Shown piece by piece: positions 37,901 through 48,569 of a DNA stretch of 64,000 nucleotides. Made by a program: the position numbers and the translations under genes. The notes beneath the pieces are model-generated. The model was not told the origin of the DNA. It ran no database searches and saw only the letters and a program-made list of their open reading frames with translations. The stretch is taken from contig FWWN02000177.1 in the NCBI GenBank assembly GCA_900175165.2, positions 1 to 64,000 of the forward strand, given 5' to 3'. This DNA is from Rhizomucor pusillus. Lineage: Eukaryota > Mucoromycota > Mucoromycetes > Mucorales > Lichtheimiaceae. The stretch's first letter is position 1. Each line of letters begins with the position of its first letter.

Positions 37901-39717
37901 AGAATTTGGAGTGCGAAGAATACTCAACAATATGGGAATTCGAGCGAGACGTACGGCAAATATTTTGGAATTGTTACGGCTTCAATGATCCATCATCGTG
38001 GACAGCAAATCAAGGAAAAGAGCTTGAGCGATATTTCAACAAACTGTGGTGTGACGAATTTGGTGATCCAAACCGTCTACAGGGCGACGATTTACAGCTG
38101 GCCGAAAAGGTCTTAACCAAACTACGAGAACACGATGCAGCAATCTTTTTCAACGAACCTGTCAACGAAAAATATTTTGAAAATTACTCCAAGGTCATCA
38201 GTACTCCTATGGATCTGAGAACTATTTCAGAGAAGCTCCTTGGTGGCAAATATACCTCGTTGCAGCAAGTCGACGCGGATATCCGACTCGTGTTCTCAAA
38301 CTGCTTTAAATACAATAAATCGGGCTCCTTAGGATACGAAGACGGTAAAAAGCTAGAGAAATACTACAACAGCAACATCGGCAAAGAACTGCGCAATCGC
38401 GTCAAGCAAGCCACTGGAGAGAAATCTGGAGCTGCTTCACCGGCTCGAAGTTCGTCCTCCAAGAGTATCACGACCGTGGCAACCCCGTCTGCCAGCACAT
38501 CAGCTACAGCTGCATCAACTAAAGCACAGCCATCAACATCTTCTCAGGCACCCAGCACTTCAAATACCACCAATACACTGAGCCCATCAAAAACATCGAA
38601 TAAGATGCCTTCATTTTTGGTTAACAGACTCGAAACTCTTCTAAACAAAGTCATGAATCACGCTGCCGCATATGCATTCCTGGAACCTGTCGATCCCATT
38701 GCCCTCAATATCCCGCATTATCCTCAAATTATCAAGAAACCAATGGATCTTGGCACAGTGTAAGTCTGCAAAGAAAAGGAAGCACTTTTCCGTATTATCT
38801 AATGGATTATCTATCTACTAGCAAACAAAAGCTCAAGAACCAAGAATATTCGTCACTTAACGACTTTGAAAACGACCTTCGACTGATATTCACAAACTGT
38901 TATACCTTTAACGGCATCGACCATCCAGTATCGGAGAGCGCGCGTGCTTTGGAGAAAATTGTAAATAGGGAGATACCTGCTATTAGAAAGAAGGAAGAAG
39001 GATTGAACAAACCCACGCCGGCCAAAACACCAGCCAAATCAGCAAAGACGACCAAATCTGGCGGTGGAACAAAAGCACCTCTCAAGGGCGACCTTCGAAA
39101 ATATAAGATGGTCCTTGACAAGCTTCAAACGCACGCATCATTTTTCCCCTTCTCTGTTCCGGTTGATCCGGTACTGCTGCAGATTCCCACATATTTCGAC
39201 GTTATCAAAAAGCCGATGGACTTCGGCACAATTCGAAAGAAATTAGACCATGGCAAATATTCGGAACCCGGGGAGCTTCTCGAGGATGCACGACAAGTAT
39301 TCATTAACTGCTTCACGTTCAATCTGCCGGACGATCCCGTTTCTCATATGGGTCGGGAAATTGAAGCTGAATTCAACAAACTGTGCGCCTCGAAAGGAGT
39401 GCAAGGCGTCGGTGTTACCAAGGTTGAAACGCAACCATTAGTGAACGAGCAAGCTCAAGTGGAAGAGCAAGTTCCATTGGAAGAGCAAGCATCGGCTCCT
39501 CCAGCAACAGATGATATGTTTGGATTGCCTTTGGACACTAATTTGTATGACTACATGGCTCCTCCGCCCGTTCTGGCTGGTCAAAAGCACACATTGGATG
39601 ATTTCGACGATGCCATCCAGGTAAGCAGTGTAAATGTTTCTGTTTCTTACGTTGCGCAGCTAATGCGAAAGAATTTTTGCATAGGAAAATACCAAAAAGC
39701 AAAGGGCTTTGTACTGA
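31966..39717 (+). CDS. TAF2: TFIID subunit TAF2 fused to six bromodomains
   Basis: Largest gene here, about 2,200-2,300 residues in at least fifteen exons. The N-terminal half is TAF2, the M1-aminopeptidase-like TFIID subunit: HQRFILDVDPRRRFLTG, GITELTIQPLHRELSRIRIN, SWLPCLDRIHDRCTWDMMF, YGSYPFTDYKLVFVEEAW, then SIALARQWFGIHIVQKTW where the peptidase HExxH is absent, as in all TAF2. HEAT-like repeats follow to about 36025. A Ser/Pro linker (36060-36560) leads to six bromodomains centred near 36800, 37390, 37900, 38230, 38780 and 39230, each with the acetyl-lysine Asn (NCFSFN, NCFTFN, NCYGFN, NCFKYN, NCYTFN, NCFTFN). The halves are joined in frame by intron 36336-36387. The last exon ends ENTKKQRALY at 39717. 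The first exon is not resolved. Confidence 0.88.
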
Positions 39718-40448
39718 ATAGCTTCCATAATCATAATGAATAAAATCGTCTTGCTACCTGAAAAGTTCGTCATTGCTTGCACCGTGAACAGATATCCAAT
39801 TGTTAACATTTAGAGTAAGAGGGAGTGTTATGCCATCCTCGCGGCGGATGTATCAATTTCAAACGCTCGTGTTCAGCCTATCAGGATGACGTTGTACACA
39901 AACAAAGAAACTATAACCTTCCGCCCTTATTACTTGCATTCTATGCAATGGATGGCGAGTTTGTACCTGTAAAGGATCTGGATCTCCCTGCGACAACAAG
40001 GGGACTAAACCAGTACATAGCTAGAGCCTCTGAAACATTCATCGAACAAAAAAATAACACTTGCAACGCCATGGTGCTTGGCGTCTGCAAAATCTCCAAG
40101 TCATCATCGACGGTGCGTAGACAGTATCACATTCGATGTGTATGCACTTTACGTGCCTGACGGGTCAGCAGGTACACTGTTTACAGTGATGCGCGGTAAG
40201 CACCAAACTCTATATATTGTGCACATGTATTCCGTGGTACCAGATGACCGGGACATGCTTTAAAGCATGTAAAAGTAGAAGGAAAGTATATCCAAATTTG
40301 TTTGGAAAAAGGCTATAAATAAGGGAAAGGGGAGCTCGATTGTTAAAAAAAAGCAAGTTTCTTTCCCTTTTTCCCTTTACCCTTCCTTTCCTTTTTGCTC
40401 TGTCTTTCTTCTACCGTCTCCTTAGATTGTTACTATATTACGCCCCTG
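39718..40448. other. Intergenic region with an orphan reading frame
   Basis: Between TAF2 and the ceramidase gene. A plus-strand stretch about 39940-40200 reads like protein (MDGEFVPVKDLDLPATTRG, then in another frame DSITFDVYALYVPDG) and ends near a GTAAGC donor at about 40195. I could not assign it. It may be a gene fragment or a small unannotated gene. Confidence 0.35.
40355..40432 (+). promoter_or_regulatory. Pyrimidine tract upstream of the ceramidase gene
   Basis: Nearly uninterrupted C/T sequence that ends about 20 bp before the ceramidase ATG. It resembles the tracts before the RhoGAP and 2H-like genes. Confidence 0.45.
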
Positions 40449-43253
40449 ATGTTTAATCCTTTCCACAAGTACTTTTGTTTCTTGCTGTTAATTTTGCTTT
40501 CATTCAACGGCAACAATGTAGCTGCAGTGGATGAGCAACAGTACCAGATTGGCACCGGTATTGCTGATATCACCGGCCCTGTTGGCGAAATAATGTTGAT
40601 GGGATACGCCAAACTCGGCCAGACAGGGCAAGGAATACTGCAAAGGATTTATGCGCGTGCATTCATCGTTGCAAACGAAGAGCGACGTGTAGTATTCGTC
40701 AATACCGACACCCAATCGATGGGCGATATTGTCAAGAAACGCGTCATTCAACAGTTACAAGAATTATACGGCGACAATCTGTACACTGAACAGAATGTGA
40801 TGCTATCGAGCACGCATTCGCATAGCAGCATGGGTGGATATCTCCAGTATAGTAAGTCGATGCTACAGATGCCACACGCGTCAGCAGTGTTGCATGCGTG
40901 TGTGACGTATCAGAAAAGGAAAAAAAGAAAGTTTACACTTTGACTAACCACGATTTGATAATCAGCATTGTACGAACTTTCTGTTCTGGGATGGATCGAG
41001 GAAACGGTTAAACCAATGGTGGGCGGCATCGTACATGCTATTGTCCGCGCACACAACAACCTTCAGGAAGGATCAATTACGGTCAATGTTGGCGAACTCT
41101 TAGACACAAATGTCAGTCGATCTCCACAGGCCTATCTATTAAACCCAGCTGAGGAACGTGCAAAGTACAAGTACGATGTGGACAAGGACATGACCGTCCT
41201 AAGCTTTCTGGATAAAAACAAGAATGGCCTCGGTCTCATAAGCTGGTAGGAAACAAGTCTTGGTAACTTGAAGTCATATACACTGACATTGAAGATTTGT
41301 AGGTTCGCTGTGCACGGTGTGTCGGTAAACAACACAAACAGACTGATTAATGGCGACAACAAGGGGTACGCTGCCTACGCCGCCGAAAAGTACTTCAACA
41401 AGGATGCCCTCCCCGGTCATGGCCCCTTTGTAGCAGCTTTCGCACAAGCCAACGAAGGCGACGTAAGCCCAAACACGTTGGGATCTTACTGCACAGGCAC
41501 GAATATCAAATGCGATGGTAGGGAAGAAACCAAGTGTCCTGGAAGCTCGACTTGCAATGGGCGGTAAGAAAAAAGTAAAAATCAGCTCATGGCTCCTTAA
41601 CTCATGTGAGGATATGACAGTGGACCTGGATGGATGATCAGTGATTTAGAATCAAACAGAATTATTGGTCAGAATCAAGCAGACAAGGCCATCGAGCTTT
41701 TCAACGACAAATCCCAAAAGATGACTCTAAGCGGCCCTATCGACTATCGTAGCAAGTTCTGGGATATAAGCAACGCAGTTGTAAATCGCTCGGACGGAAC
41801 AAACGTTTCCCTCTGTCCTCCCGCCATGGTAAGTTCCATGACGCTGATCTGCAGGAAATCGCTTTTCTCAACTATGAATTGTCACACATGGCAGGGCTAC
41901 GCATTTGGTAAGTGCTATAGAACCCAAGAAAATAAAATTCTACTCGTTTTGTTCCATTTTATTAATTTTGGGCATTTTACAAAGCTGCTGGTACGACAGA
42001 CGGGCCTGCATTGCCAACCTTTTTCCAGGTATGTAAAAACCGACGAGACACGGGATAGAAAGACATTGCAAGACTATTAACTCAATTGAGTAATAACAAA
42101 GAATACAACACACGGAAATCTCTTTTGGGAGATGATTTCTGACGTTCTGAAGGCACCCAGCGAGTATCAACGAAAATGCCAGGAACCAAAGCCGATTCTT
42201 CTCAATACAGGCGAGATCAAGGTTCCTTACGATTGGCAGCCAAAAATCATCGAGGTGCAATTGCTCCGCGTAGGGAACGTTTACATTATCGGTGTGCCTT
42301 CTGAAATGACAACCATGAGCGGTCGCAGACTTCGCGAGGCCGTGAAATCGACTCTTATTAAATTTGGTGTGGGGAACCGTGAGACCGTGGTGATACAAAG
42401 TGGTCCTGCAAACGGCTACGCTGTAAAGATTTGAGTTGCAAGACAAAAGATTACTCACACTAACTTACTCTGCGATGTAGTCTTACTGTGCTACCTATGA
42501 AGAGTATCAAATGCAACGTTACGAAGGTGCTTCTGTAAGGGAACTCTGCTAACATTTTAACGCAAATATTGTCTTATTAAAACTATATTTAGACCCCATA
42601 CGGTCCACATACACTGGAAGCGTACATCCAGATCTTCACAGAGCTCGCTGAAGCGTTAGCGACAGGCAAACCTGTCAAGAGCGACGTTAGCTTGCCTGAT
42701 TTCACGTCCAAAGCATTTGACTTATCTCCAGGCTACGGCGCTGACTCTGCTCCTATCGGGCACAGATTTGGCGATGTGCTAGGTGATAACGTACAGCCGC
42801 TATACAGCCGCGCCAACAAGTCGGTTGTATCTGTCACATTTGTGGCGGGCAACCCGCGAAACGACGTCAGATTGGATGGTACATTCTTGACTGTGGAACA
42901 GAAACAGCTAGGTGGGTCGTGGAAAGTCATTCGCACAGACGATGATTATGATACAAAGTTCCACTGGAAGTACACCGTCAAGCTCCTTGGTCTATCGAAA
43001 GCAACGATGGAATGGTACTTGAGTAAAGACGTCCCACGTAAGTCGTGCATGGAAACATATACGATCGGTGCATTGTTAATTTTCCTGAATTTAAGCCGGT
43101 ACCTATCGCATCAGATATTTTGGAGACCACAAGGAATTTTTAACAGGGTAAAAAAGGAAAAAGTAGCTTACAATCGACAATCCGGGCTAACGTATTCCTT
43201 GAAGGAACATTGTTGCACATCAGGGATACTCAAAGGAATTTACAGTCGTTTAG
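40449..43253 (+). CDS. Neutral ceramidase
   Basis: Hydrolyses ceramide to sphingosine and fatty acid, outside the cell or in the secretory pathway. The ATG at 40449 begins a signal peptide (MFNPFHKYFCFLLLILLSF). Family motifs follow in order: GTGIADITGPVGEIMLMGYA; zinc-site SSTHSHSSMGGY; the active-site Ser box NVSRSPQAYLLNP; WFAVHGVSVNNTNRLINGDN; AFAQANEGDVSPN; later GVPSEMTTMSGRRLR and SYCATYEEYQMQRYEGAS. The C-terminal domain ends PGTYRIRYFGDHKEFLTG and, across a last intron (43149-43201), NIVAHQGYSKEFTVV with stop at 43253. About 750 residues over roughly nine exons. No key residue appears missing. It converges with NUP49; the two stops are 170 bp apart. Confidence 0.93.
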
Positions 43254-43421
43254 GTTTGATTTTATGATCAGACCTACGACTTTTGGTTACGATGAACAGC
43301 TCGTAGTGACTATCAAAAGCCGGCTGCTGGATATTTCACCTTTCCATCAAAATAACATATCAAATGTTTTGTTTGAAGCCTTCTACTTTGAATCTTTTAC
43401 ATTTTTGCTATATTTAAAGGT

Positions 43422-46400
43422 TCAAGTATACATTCGTTTGAACTGTTCAAAGGAAGCCAGTCTCGTTTGAGTTTCTTCGTGCAGTATGGCGACTCGTCTT
43501 ACTAGAGTCATAAATGCCTTGTTTTGCTCTTGCATGATGCGTGCAACGTCTTGAGGTGTGTAAATTTGGCTGCGGTTCGAGAAGGACTCTACCGTTCGCT
43601 CGATTTCCAAAATCGCCTTTCTGCATTCTTCGACGCGTTCGCAGAGTTTGTCCGTCAGTTTAACAAAGAAACTAGCAAAAAGATTCAACCTTAAGTATTC
43701 CTCCCTCCAATATATTGCTTGTATCCCTGTCACTTACTCATCTTCACCGCCGCTGTAGCCGAACAACCAGGGTGCAGCAGTTGATCGGTGCTTACAAGCA
43801 TCAATGACACTTCCAGCATCAACAGCATATCGTAACTGGGTATCCACGTCGTCAGCCACGCGATGGAGATGCTCAATTTGTCCGCGCAAATTATAAGTCA
43901 TTGCTTTCAATTGCTATATCCCCAACAGTGAGTTTATCCACAATCTATAATAGAAGTTATCCTTATTATAAATTACCTGCGTGAGCTTATCAGTTTGCAT
44001 TTGGATTCTCTCCATGGTTTTGCCATGCTCGACTCCCAAGTGGTTCTTAATATATTCGCATCGCTGTTTCTCCGCGCAGATAAAATTATATAATTCTTCA
44101 AGCTCTCGCTGAGCCTGAGGTGGCAATTCTGAGAATCTGGTATTTGGCTTGATGGCATCAATGTTAAAATTAGTAGACACAACAATTTGCTTTTGTCTAA
44201 AAGTAAATCAAGAGTGTAAGACTAATTATTGAAAGCAGAGCTAGAGAGGTAGCACTGAAGAAACGACTTACTGGTCTGGTACAATCAAGGCAGCGTGCAT
44301 AAACGGCGGCGCTTGCGTCGCAAACTTCTCCATTTCGCTCAGGATCTTTGATATAGAGAATGGGTTTGGTTTGTTGACATCCACAGCTGGAGCAGCCGTT
44401 GTTGTCGCTGTCGAAGCACCTGTTCCGAATGAAAATGTGGTCGTCGGCTTGCTTTCGTCTATAGAAGCTGTGGTAGATCCAAATGTAAATCCAGGTTTGG
44501 AGGTTGCAGGTGCAGTTGTTGACTCTTTCTCCTTGTCCTCCTTCTTTGACGCACCAAAGGAGAAAGATGGTACGGTAGCCTTGTCCTTTTCATCCTTTTT
44601 AGCCGCCGGTGCACCAAAAGAGAAAGCAGGAGCAGTGGCTGTGTCCTTATCATCTTTCTTTGGTGCACCAAATGAGAAAGTAGGCGCGCTTGATTTTTCC
44701 TTGTCATCCTTTTCAGGTGATGGAGTTCCGAACGAAAACGTAGGAGCAGTCGTTGTTTCTTTGCTCTTATCACGTTCCTTTGCTGGCGTACCAAAGGGGG
44801 AAGATGGTACGGTAGCCTTGTCCTTTTCATCCTTTTTAGCTGCCGGTGCACCAAAAGAGAAAGTAGGCGCGCTTGATTTTTTCTTGTCATCCTTTTCAGC
44901 TGATGGAGTTCCGAACGAAAACGTAGGAGCGGTCGTCGATTCTTTGCTCTTGTCACCTTCCTTCGCCGGCGTACCAAAGGTGAATGTTGGAGCAGTCGTC
45001 GGTTCTTTGCTCTTGTCACCTTCCTTTGCCGGCGTACCAAAGGTGAATGTTGGCGCGGTCGTCGATTCTTTGCTCTTGTCACCTTCCTTTGCCGGCGTGC
45101 CAAAGGTGAATGTTGGAGCAGTCATCGATTCTTTGCTCTTGTCACCTTCCTTTGCCGGCGTACCAAAGGTGAATGTTGGAGCGGTCGTCGATTCTTTGCT
45201 CTTGTTACCTTCCTTCGCCGGTGCACCAAAGGTAAATGTTGGAGCAGTCGTCGATTCTTTGCTCTTGTCACCTTCCCTCGCCGGCGTACCAAAGGCAAAT
45301 GTTGGAGCAGTCGTCGTTTCTTTGCTCTTATCACCTTCCTTTGCCGGCGTACCACAAGTGAATGTTGGAGCAGTTGCCGCTTCTTTGCTCTTATCATCCT
45401 TCTTTGCCGCCGGTGCACCAAACGAAATTGTGGGAGTTGTGGTCGGTTCTTTCTTATCATCTTTCTTTGTGGTAGACGCACCAAACGCAAAAGCAGGCGT
45501 AGTAGTCGTTCCGGTAGCGCTGGTTGTTGTCTCGATAGTTTTTGATCCAAATAAGAATGCAGGCGCAGACTTCGTTGCTTCAGCGCTGCTGCTTGATGTC
45601 TCCGTCGTCTTGGTAGTATCCTCTGTTGCTTTGGATCCAAATGCAAATGCCATTGCAGGTTTAGCCGTGCTACTGCTATTAGTTACTGTTTCTGTTGTCT
45701 TTGAACCAAATGTGAATGCGGACATAGGTTTAGTGGTATCAGAACTGCTGCTAGGCGTCTCGGATGGTTTCACTCCAAACGAAAATAGAGGAGTGGGAGT
45801 GGACGTCGTTGAAGTACTAGCTGTTTTACCGCTGTCTGCTTCTTTTGGAGTGCCAAATGAAAACGTTGGCGCAGATTTGCTTGTAGCAGATTCCTTGCTT
45901 GTTTCTGATCCAGCGGGAGTAGCAGTGGTTCCGAAAGTAATAGCAAGCGGTTTCTTGCCTGCTTCATCCGAAAATTTGCCAGCACCTTCCATACCAGAGG
46001 TAGCAGCAGTTGAAGATGTGTCTGTTTTGGCAGGTGATCCAAAAGTAAATGACGGAGTCAATGAAGGCTGGCTGCTTGCAGTTGCTGCTGCCTGAGCTCC
46101 AAAAGCACTGGGAGAATTGCTGGCTGCAGGTGCTTGAGATCCAAATGCAAAAGCTTGCGGTTGCTGAGGCGCCACAGATGCTTGCGAAGCGCTTGGCTGA
46201 GCTGCTCCAAATCCAAATGCTGGAGTTGACGATGAGGTTGCGGTTGAGGTATTCACAGGACCAAAAGCTGAAGGCGCAGACCGCTGGCCCTGAGGTGCGC
46301 CAAAGCCGAAACTTCCGCCACTGCTTGATGAACTTCCAAATCCTCCAAATCCACCAGTTGAAGAAGGAGCTGTTCCAAAGGCGCTTGATTGTATCGATGA

Positions 46401-46945
46401 TGGTGAGCCAAACGACGAAAATCCACTTTGGCTTGCACCGAATCCTGTGTTGGACTGAAACGCGCTTACATCCGACGCAGCGCGTCTAAACGGTGTCTCG
46501 GTGGTTGGCGACGCGGAAGGTACGATGTCCGAATTAGCTCGATTAAGAGTTGGAGTGCTCTGTGGAAAGTTGAAATTTCCAGAAACAGGTGATCCAGTAG
46601 TAGCCCCACCACCAAAGGTCAATTGCTGTTGCTGAGGAGCAGTCGATCCGAAAGCCAATCCGGTCCCTGAAGGCGACTGCGGTTGAGAGGCCGGTGCACT
46701 GAAGTTAAAAGAGGTTTGTGGCGATCCAGCAGCTTGAGGAGGGTTAAATCCAGACGAAACGGGACTTGACGGCGTAGGTGCATTGAAAGTGAAGGGCGTG
46801 TTGCTGGAAGCGTTGCCACCAAATTGGAACACAAAGTTTGGCACATTTCCATCGCCACCTCTCTTTGAGCGTATAGGCTTTTTACTGTATTCAAACAATC
46901 TTAGACTTGACGCGTACAGCTAATTGTTGCTAAATCATACCTCAT
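43422..46945 (-). CDS. NUP49: FG nucleoporin Nup49/Nup58
   Basis: Central-channel nucleoporin that forms a coiled-coil complex with Nsp1/Nup62 and Nup57/Nup54. A five-base first exon (ATGAG from 46945) is joined by a short intron to AAAAAGCCT, giving MSKKPIRSKRGGDGNVPNF. About 800 residues of FG/FGxP repeats follow (46850-44420), including a 63-bp tandem array. The C-terminal coiled coil begins NPFSISKILSEMEKFATQAP and includes FSELPPQAQRELEELYNFI, and, on the last exon, IYTPQDVARIMQEQNKAFMT and EQFKRMYT, stopping at 43422. That end matches Nup58 (ITPQDLSMAMQ...YRKMF), which separates it from Nsp1. At least four introns interrupt the 3' part. Confidence 0.85.
44936..45440 (-). repeat. 63-bp coding minisatellite in the FG domain
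   Basis: Seven or more near-identical tandem units of 63 bp encode a 21-residue unit of the type STTAPTFTFGTPAKEGDKSK plus E. Spacing is exactly 63 bp where TTCTTTGCTC recurs on the plus strand. Degenerate units (63-87 bp) continue down to about 44530. Length differences between strains are expected. Confidence 0.9.
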
Positions 46946-47089
46946 GGTGCACGCTGATTAAAAAGAGCAAGTGTGCAGGAAAAACGAGCAAAAAGACCCG
47001 TCTTTTTTTTCTGACCTTCAAAATCCCCTCCCACCCTTCACTGGGCAATCAAAAGCACCCAAAGTATTCTCAAAGGTGATATTTATTTA

Positions 47090-47884
47090 CTAATCGCAAA
47101 GCCATTCTCGAGCCCTTCTCATCTTCTTTTCTTGTTTAGCTTGTTTAAATCGTTCGATATCCTTTTTGGTCAACCGTCGCTTCTGGCCAGCCATGCCGCT
47201 TTGCTTTTCACGATTTCGTTCTTCCATGTACGCGTCCACATCAAAGTAATACTGCATTTGTCGCTTGGCACGGTTTTCAATCGAAAGTCGTTCTGGATTA
47301 AATCGATCAACCTCGTTTGCCGTCTGGAACTTGCCTGTTCTCGTGTTAAAGTATGCTTGAAAAACATAAGGCTCGCCATTGGCTCCAAATTGATATGGAT
47401 ACTGGCTGGTATGGGCATACACCGATGCTTGCCTTGGAGACGTCTCTGACGTTTGGCTTTCTGCGGGTGACGCCGCTGCCGCTGCTGCCGCTGATGTCTG
47501 TGGAGATCCACCTTCTGCTGAAGTAGTTGTTGAGGCGGTCGCTTTCTTCTCGTAGGGATTGTCCCAAGTGGTTTCATAAGTCACCATATTCCACCAGTAG
47601 TAAGCCTGGGAAGCTTCATCCCAAGCAGTAGTCCACGCATTTTCTGCAGTTGCTGCCGTTGCCTGACCATTATCTTGCGCAGACGACGGCTCTACCTCTT
47701 GATCCTCACCAGTCTTGTTGCTTTCAGCTTCAGACTGGTGAGATCGATCAGCTTCTGACGAAGTGGGTTCATTATCTTGTTTCCCCGAACCTGAACGGGC
47801 AATCCCTTGATCTTTTGCATTATATTCTACATTTTCGTCTCGTTCTTGTTCTTTCGGCGTTGGACTTGAAGCCTTGGTGCTCAT
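47090..47884 (-). CDS. WW domain protein, possible RNA-processing factor
   Basis: Single-exon gene of about 264 residues from ATG 47884 (MSTKASSPTPKEQERDENV). After an acidic Ser-rich part, a complete WW domain spans about residues 82-112: AWTTAWDEASQAYYWWNM, then TYETTWDNPY with both signature Trp. A Ser/Thr/Ala-rich linker follows. The C-terminal part FQAYFNTRTGKFQ and YYFDVDAYMEERN ends in a basic helix (KKDIERFKQAKQEKKMRRA) before the stop at 47090. WW proteins bind Pro-rich partners and this basic C-terminus resembles fungal nuclear WW proteins linked to splicing. I do not recognise a specific orthologue. Confidence 0.8.
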   Translation of the reverse strand: MSTKASSPTPKEQERDENVEYNAKDQGIARSGSGKQDNEPTSSEADRSHQSEAESNKTGEDQEVEPSSAQDNGQATAATAENAWTTAWDEASQAYYWWNMVTYETTWDNPYEKKATASTTTSAEGGSPQTSAAAAAAASPAESQTSETSPRQASVYAHTSQYPYQFGANGEPYVFQAYFNTRTGKFQTANEVDRFNPERLSIENRAKRQMQYYFDVDAYMEERNREKQSGMAGQKRRLTKKDIERFKQAKQEKKMRRAREWLCD

Positions 47885-48569
47885 TGGAGGAAATGTGTAT
47901 GTATGCGCAATGGAAACGAAGAGTGAAAAAGAGGAACGTTTCTCCGACAATTCTTGTAGGCGGAATTGTCTTAGCACTCAAAAGAATTGCGAGGGAACGA
48001 CCTGTTAACGATCGAATCACATTCAATGATACTATTATGAAACTCAAGATCCATTATAGAAAATAGAATGCACAAATGTCCATGGATACTTTAGTTTATT
48101 CGCTATTTGCATCTATATTTCGATTTCACAGGCGCAACTTTCAATTCAAAAGCCTGTAATCCAGATCTAGTGCCACTAGATAGTGTGTATCCTATTTCAC
48201 TGACTACTCCGTCTGGAAAGTAAGAAACTTTAGCTAGATGCATTCACATGATTTAAATCTATGGTTTAAATCTACGAGCACATGTGAAGCAAAACCAAAA
48301 ATTGAGGTTGAGATGCCTGATTAAAGCGATTGATATGCAGATTATCCGTCTGATCAATTGTTGAATGCGGTGCAATAAGCTTCTCGATGTAAAGACCGCA
48401 GAGCTGATGAGGTCCCATTCCATACAAATGTAGCGCGGGACCTGCTTTGAGATCCACGATATGATGCAATATTTTTTCCTGACCGACAATTTTGAAAAAC
48501 AGCATTTAAAAAGGTGACGCGCTAGGGACGCCATCCAGTTTTCGTATCTTTTCTCTCTCTTTATTTACT
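47885..48569. other. Intergenic region with coding-like minus-strand segments
   Basis: Between the WW gene and the aldolase. Two minus-strand segments look translated: 48505-48272 (FFKIVGQEKILHHIVDLKAG) and about 48240-48103 (AKVSYFPDGVVSEIGY, ending KYRCK). I could not join them with standard splice sites in phase, so no gene is claimed. The 3' part (48520-48569) is a pyrimidine-rich aldolase promoter/leader. Confidence 0.35.

Noticed and set aside
44936..45440. CRISPR-like regular repeat
   Set aside because: Units are directly adjacent, coding and without unique spacers; the genome is eukaryotic. It is a coding minisatellite.
44371..46095. 574-codon open frame on the plus strand
   Set aside because: It is antisense to the repetitive FG region of NUP49. 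A repeat unit that is a multiple of three and free of stops on the other strand creates long open antisense frames. The composition is low-complexity and no family features exist.
43422..46945. Assignment of the FG protein to Nsp1/Nup62
   Set aside because: The C-terminal block IYTPQDVARIMQEQ...FKRMYT matches the Nup58/Nup49 ending rather than the Nsp1 coiled coil.
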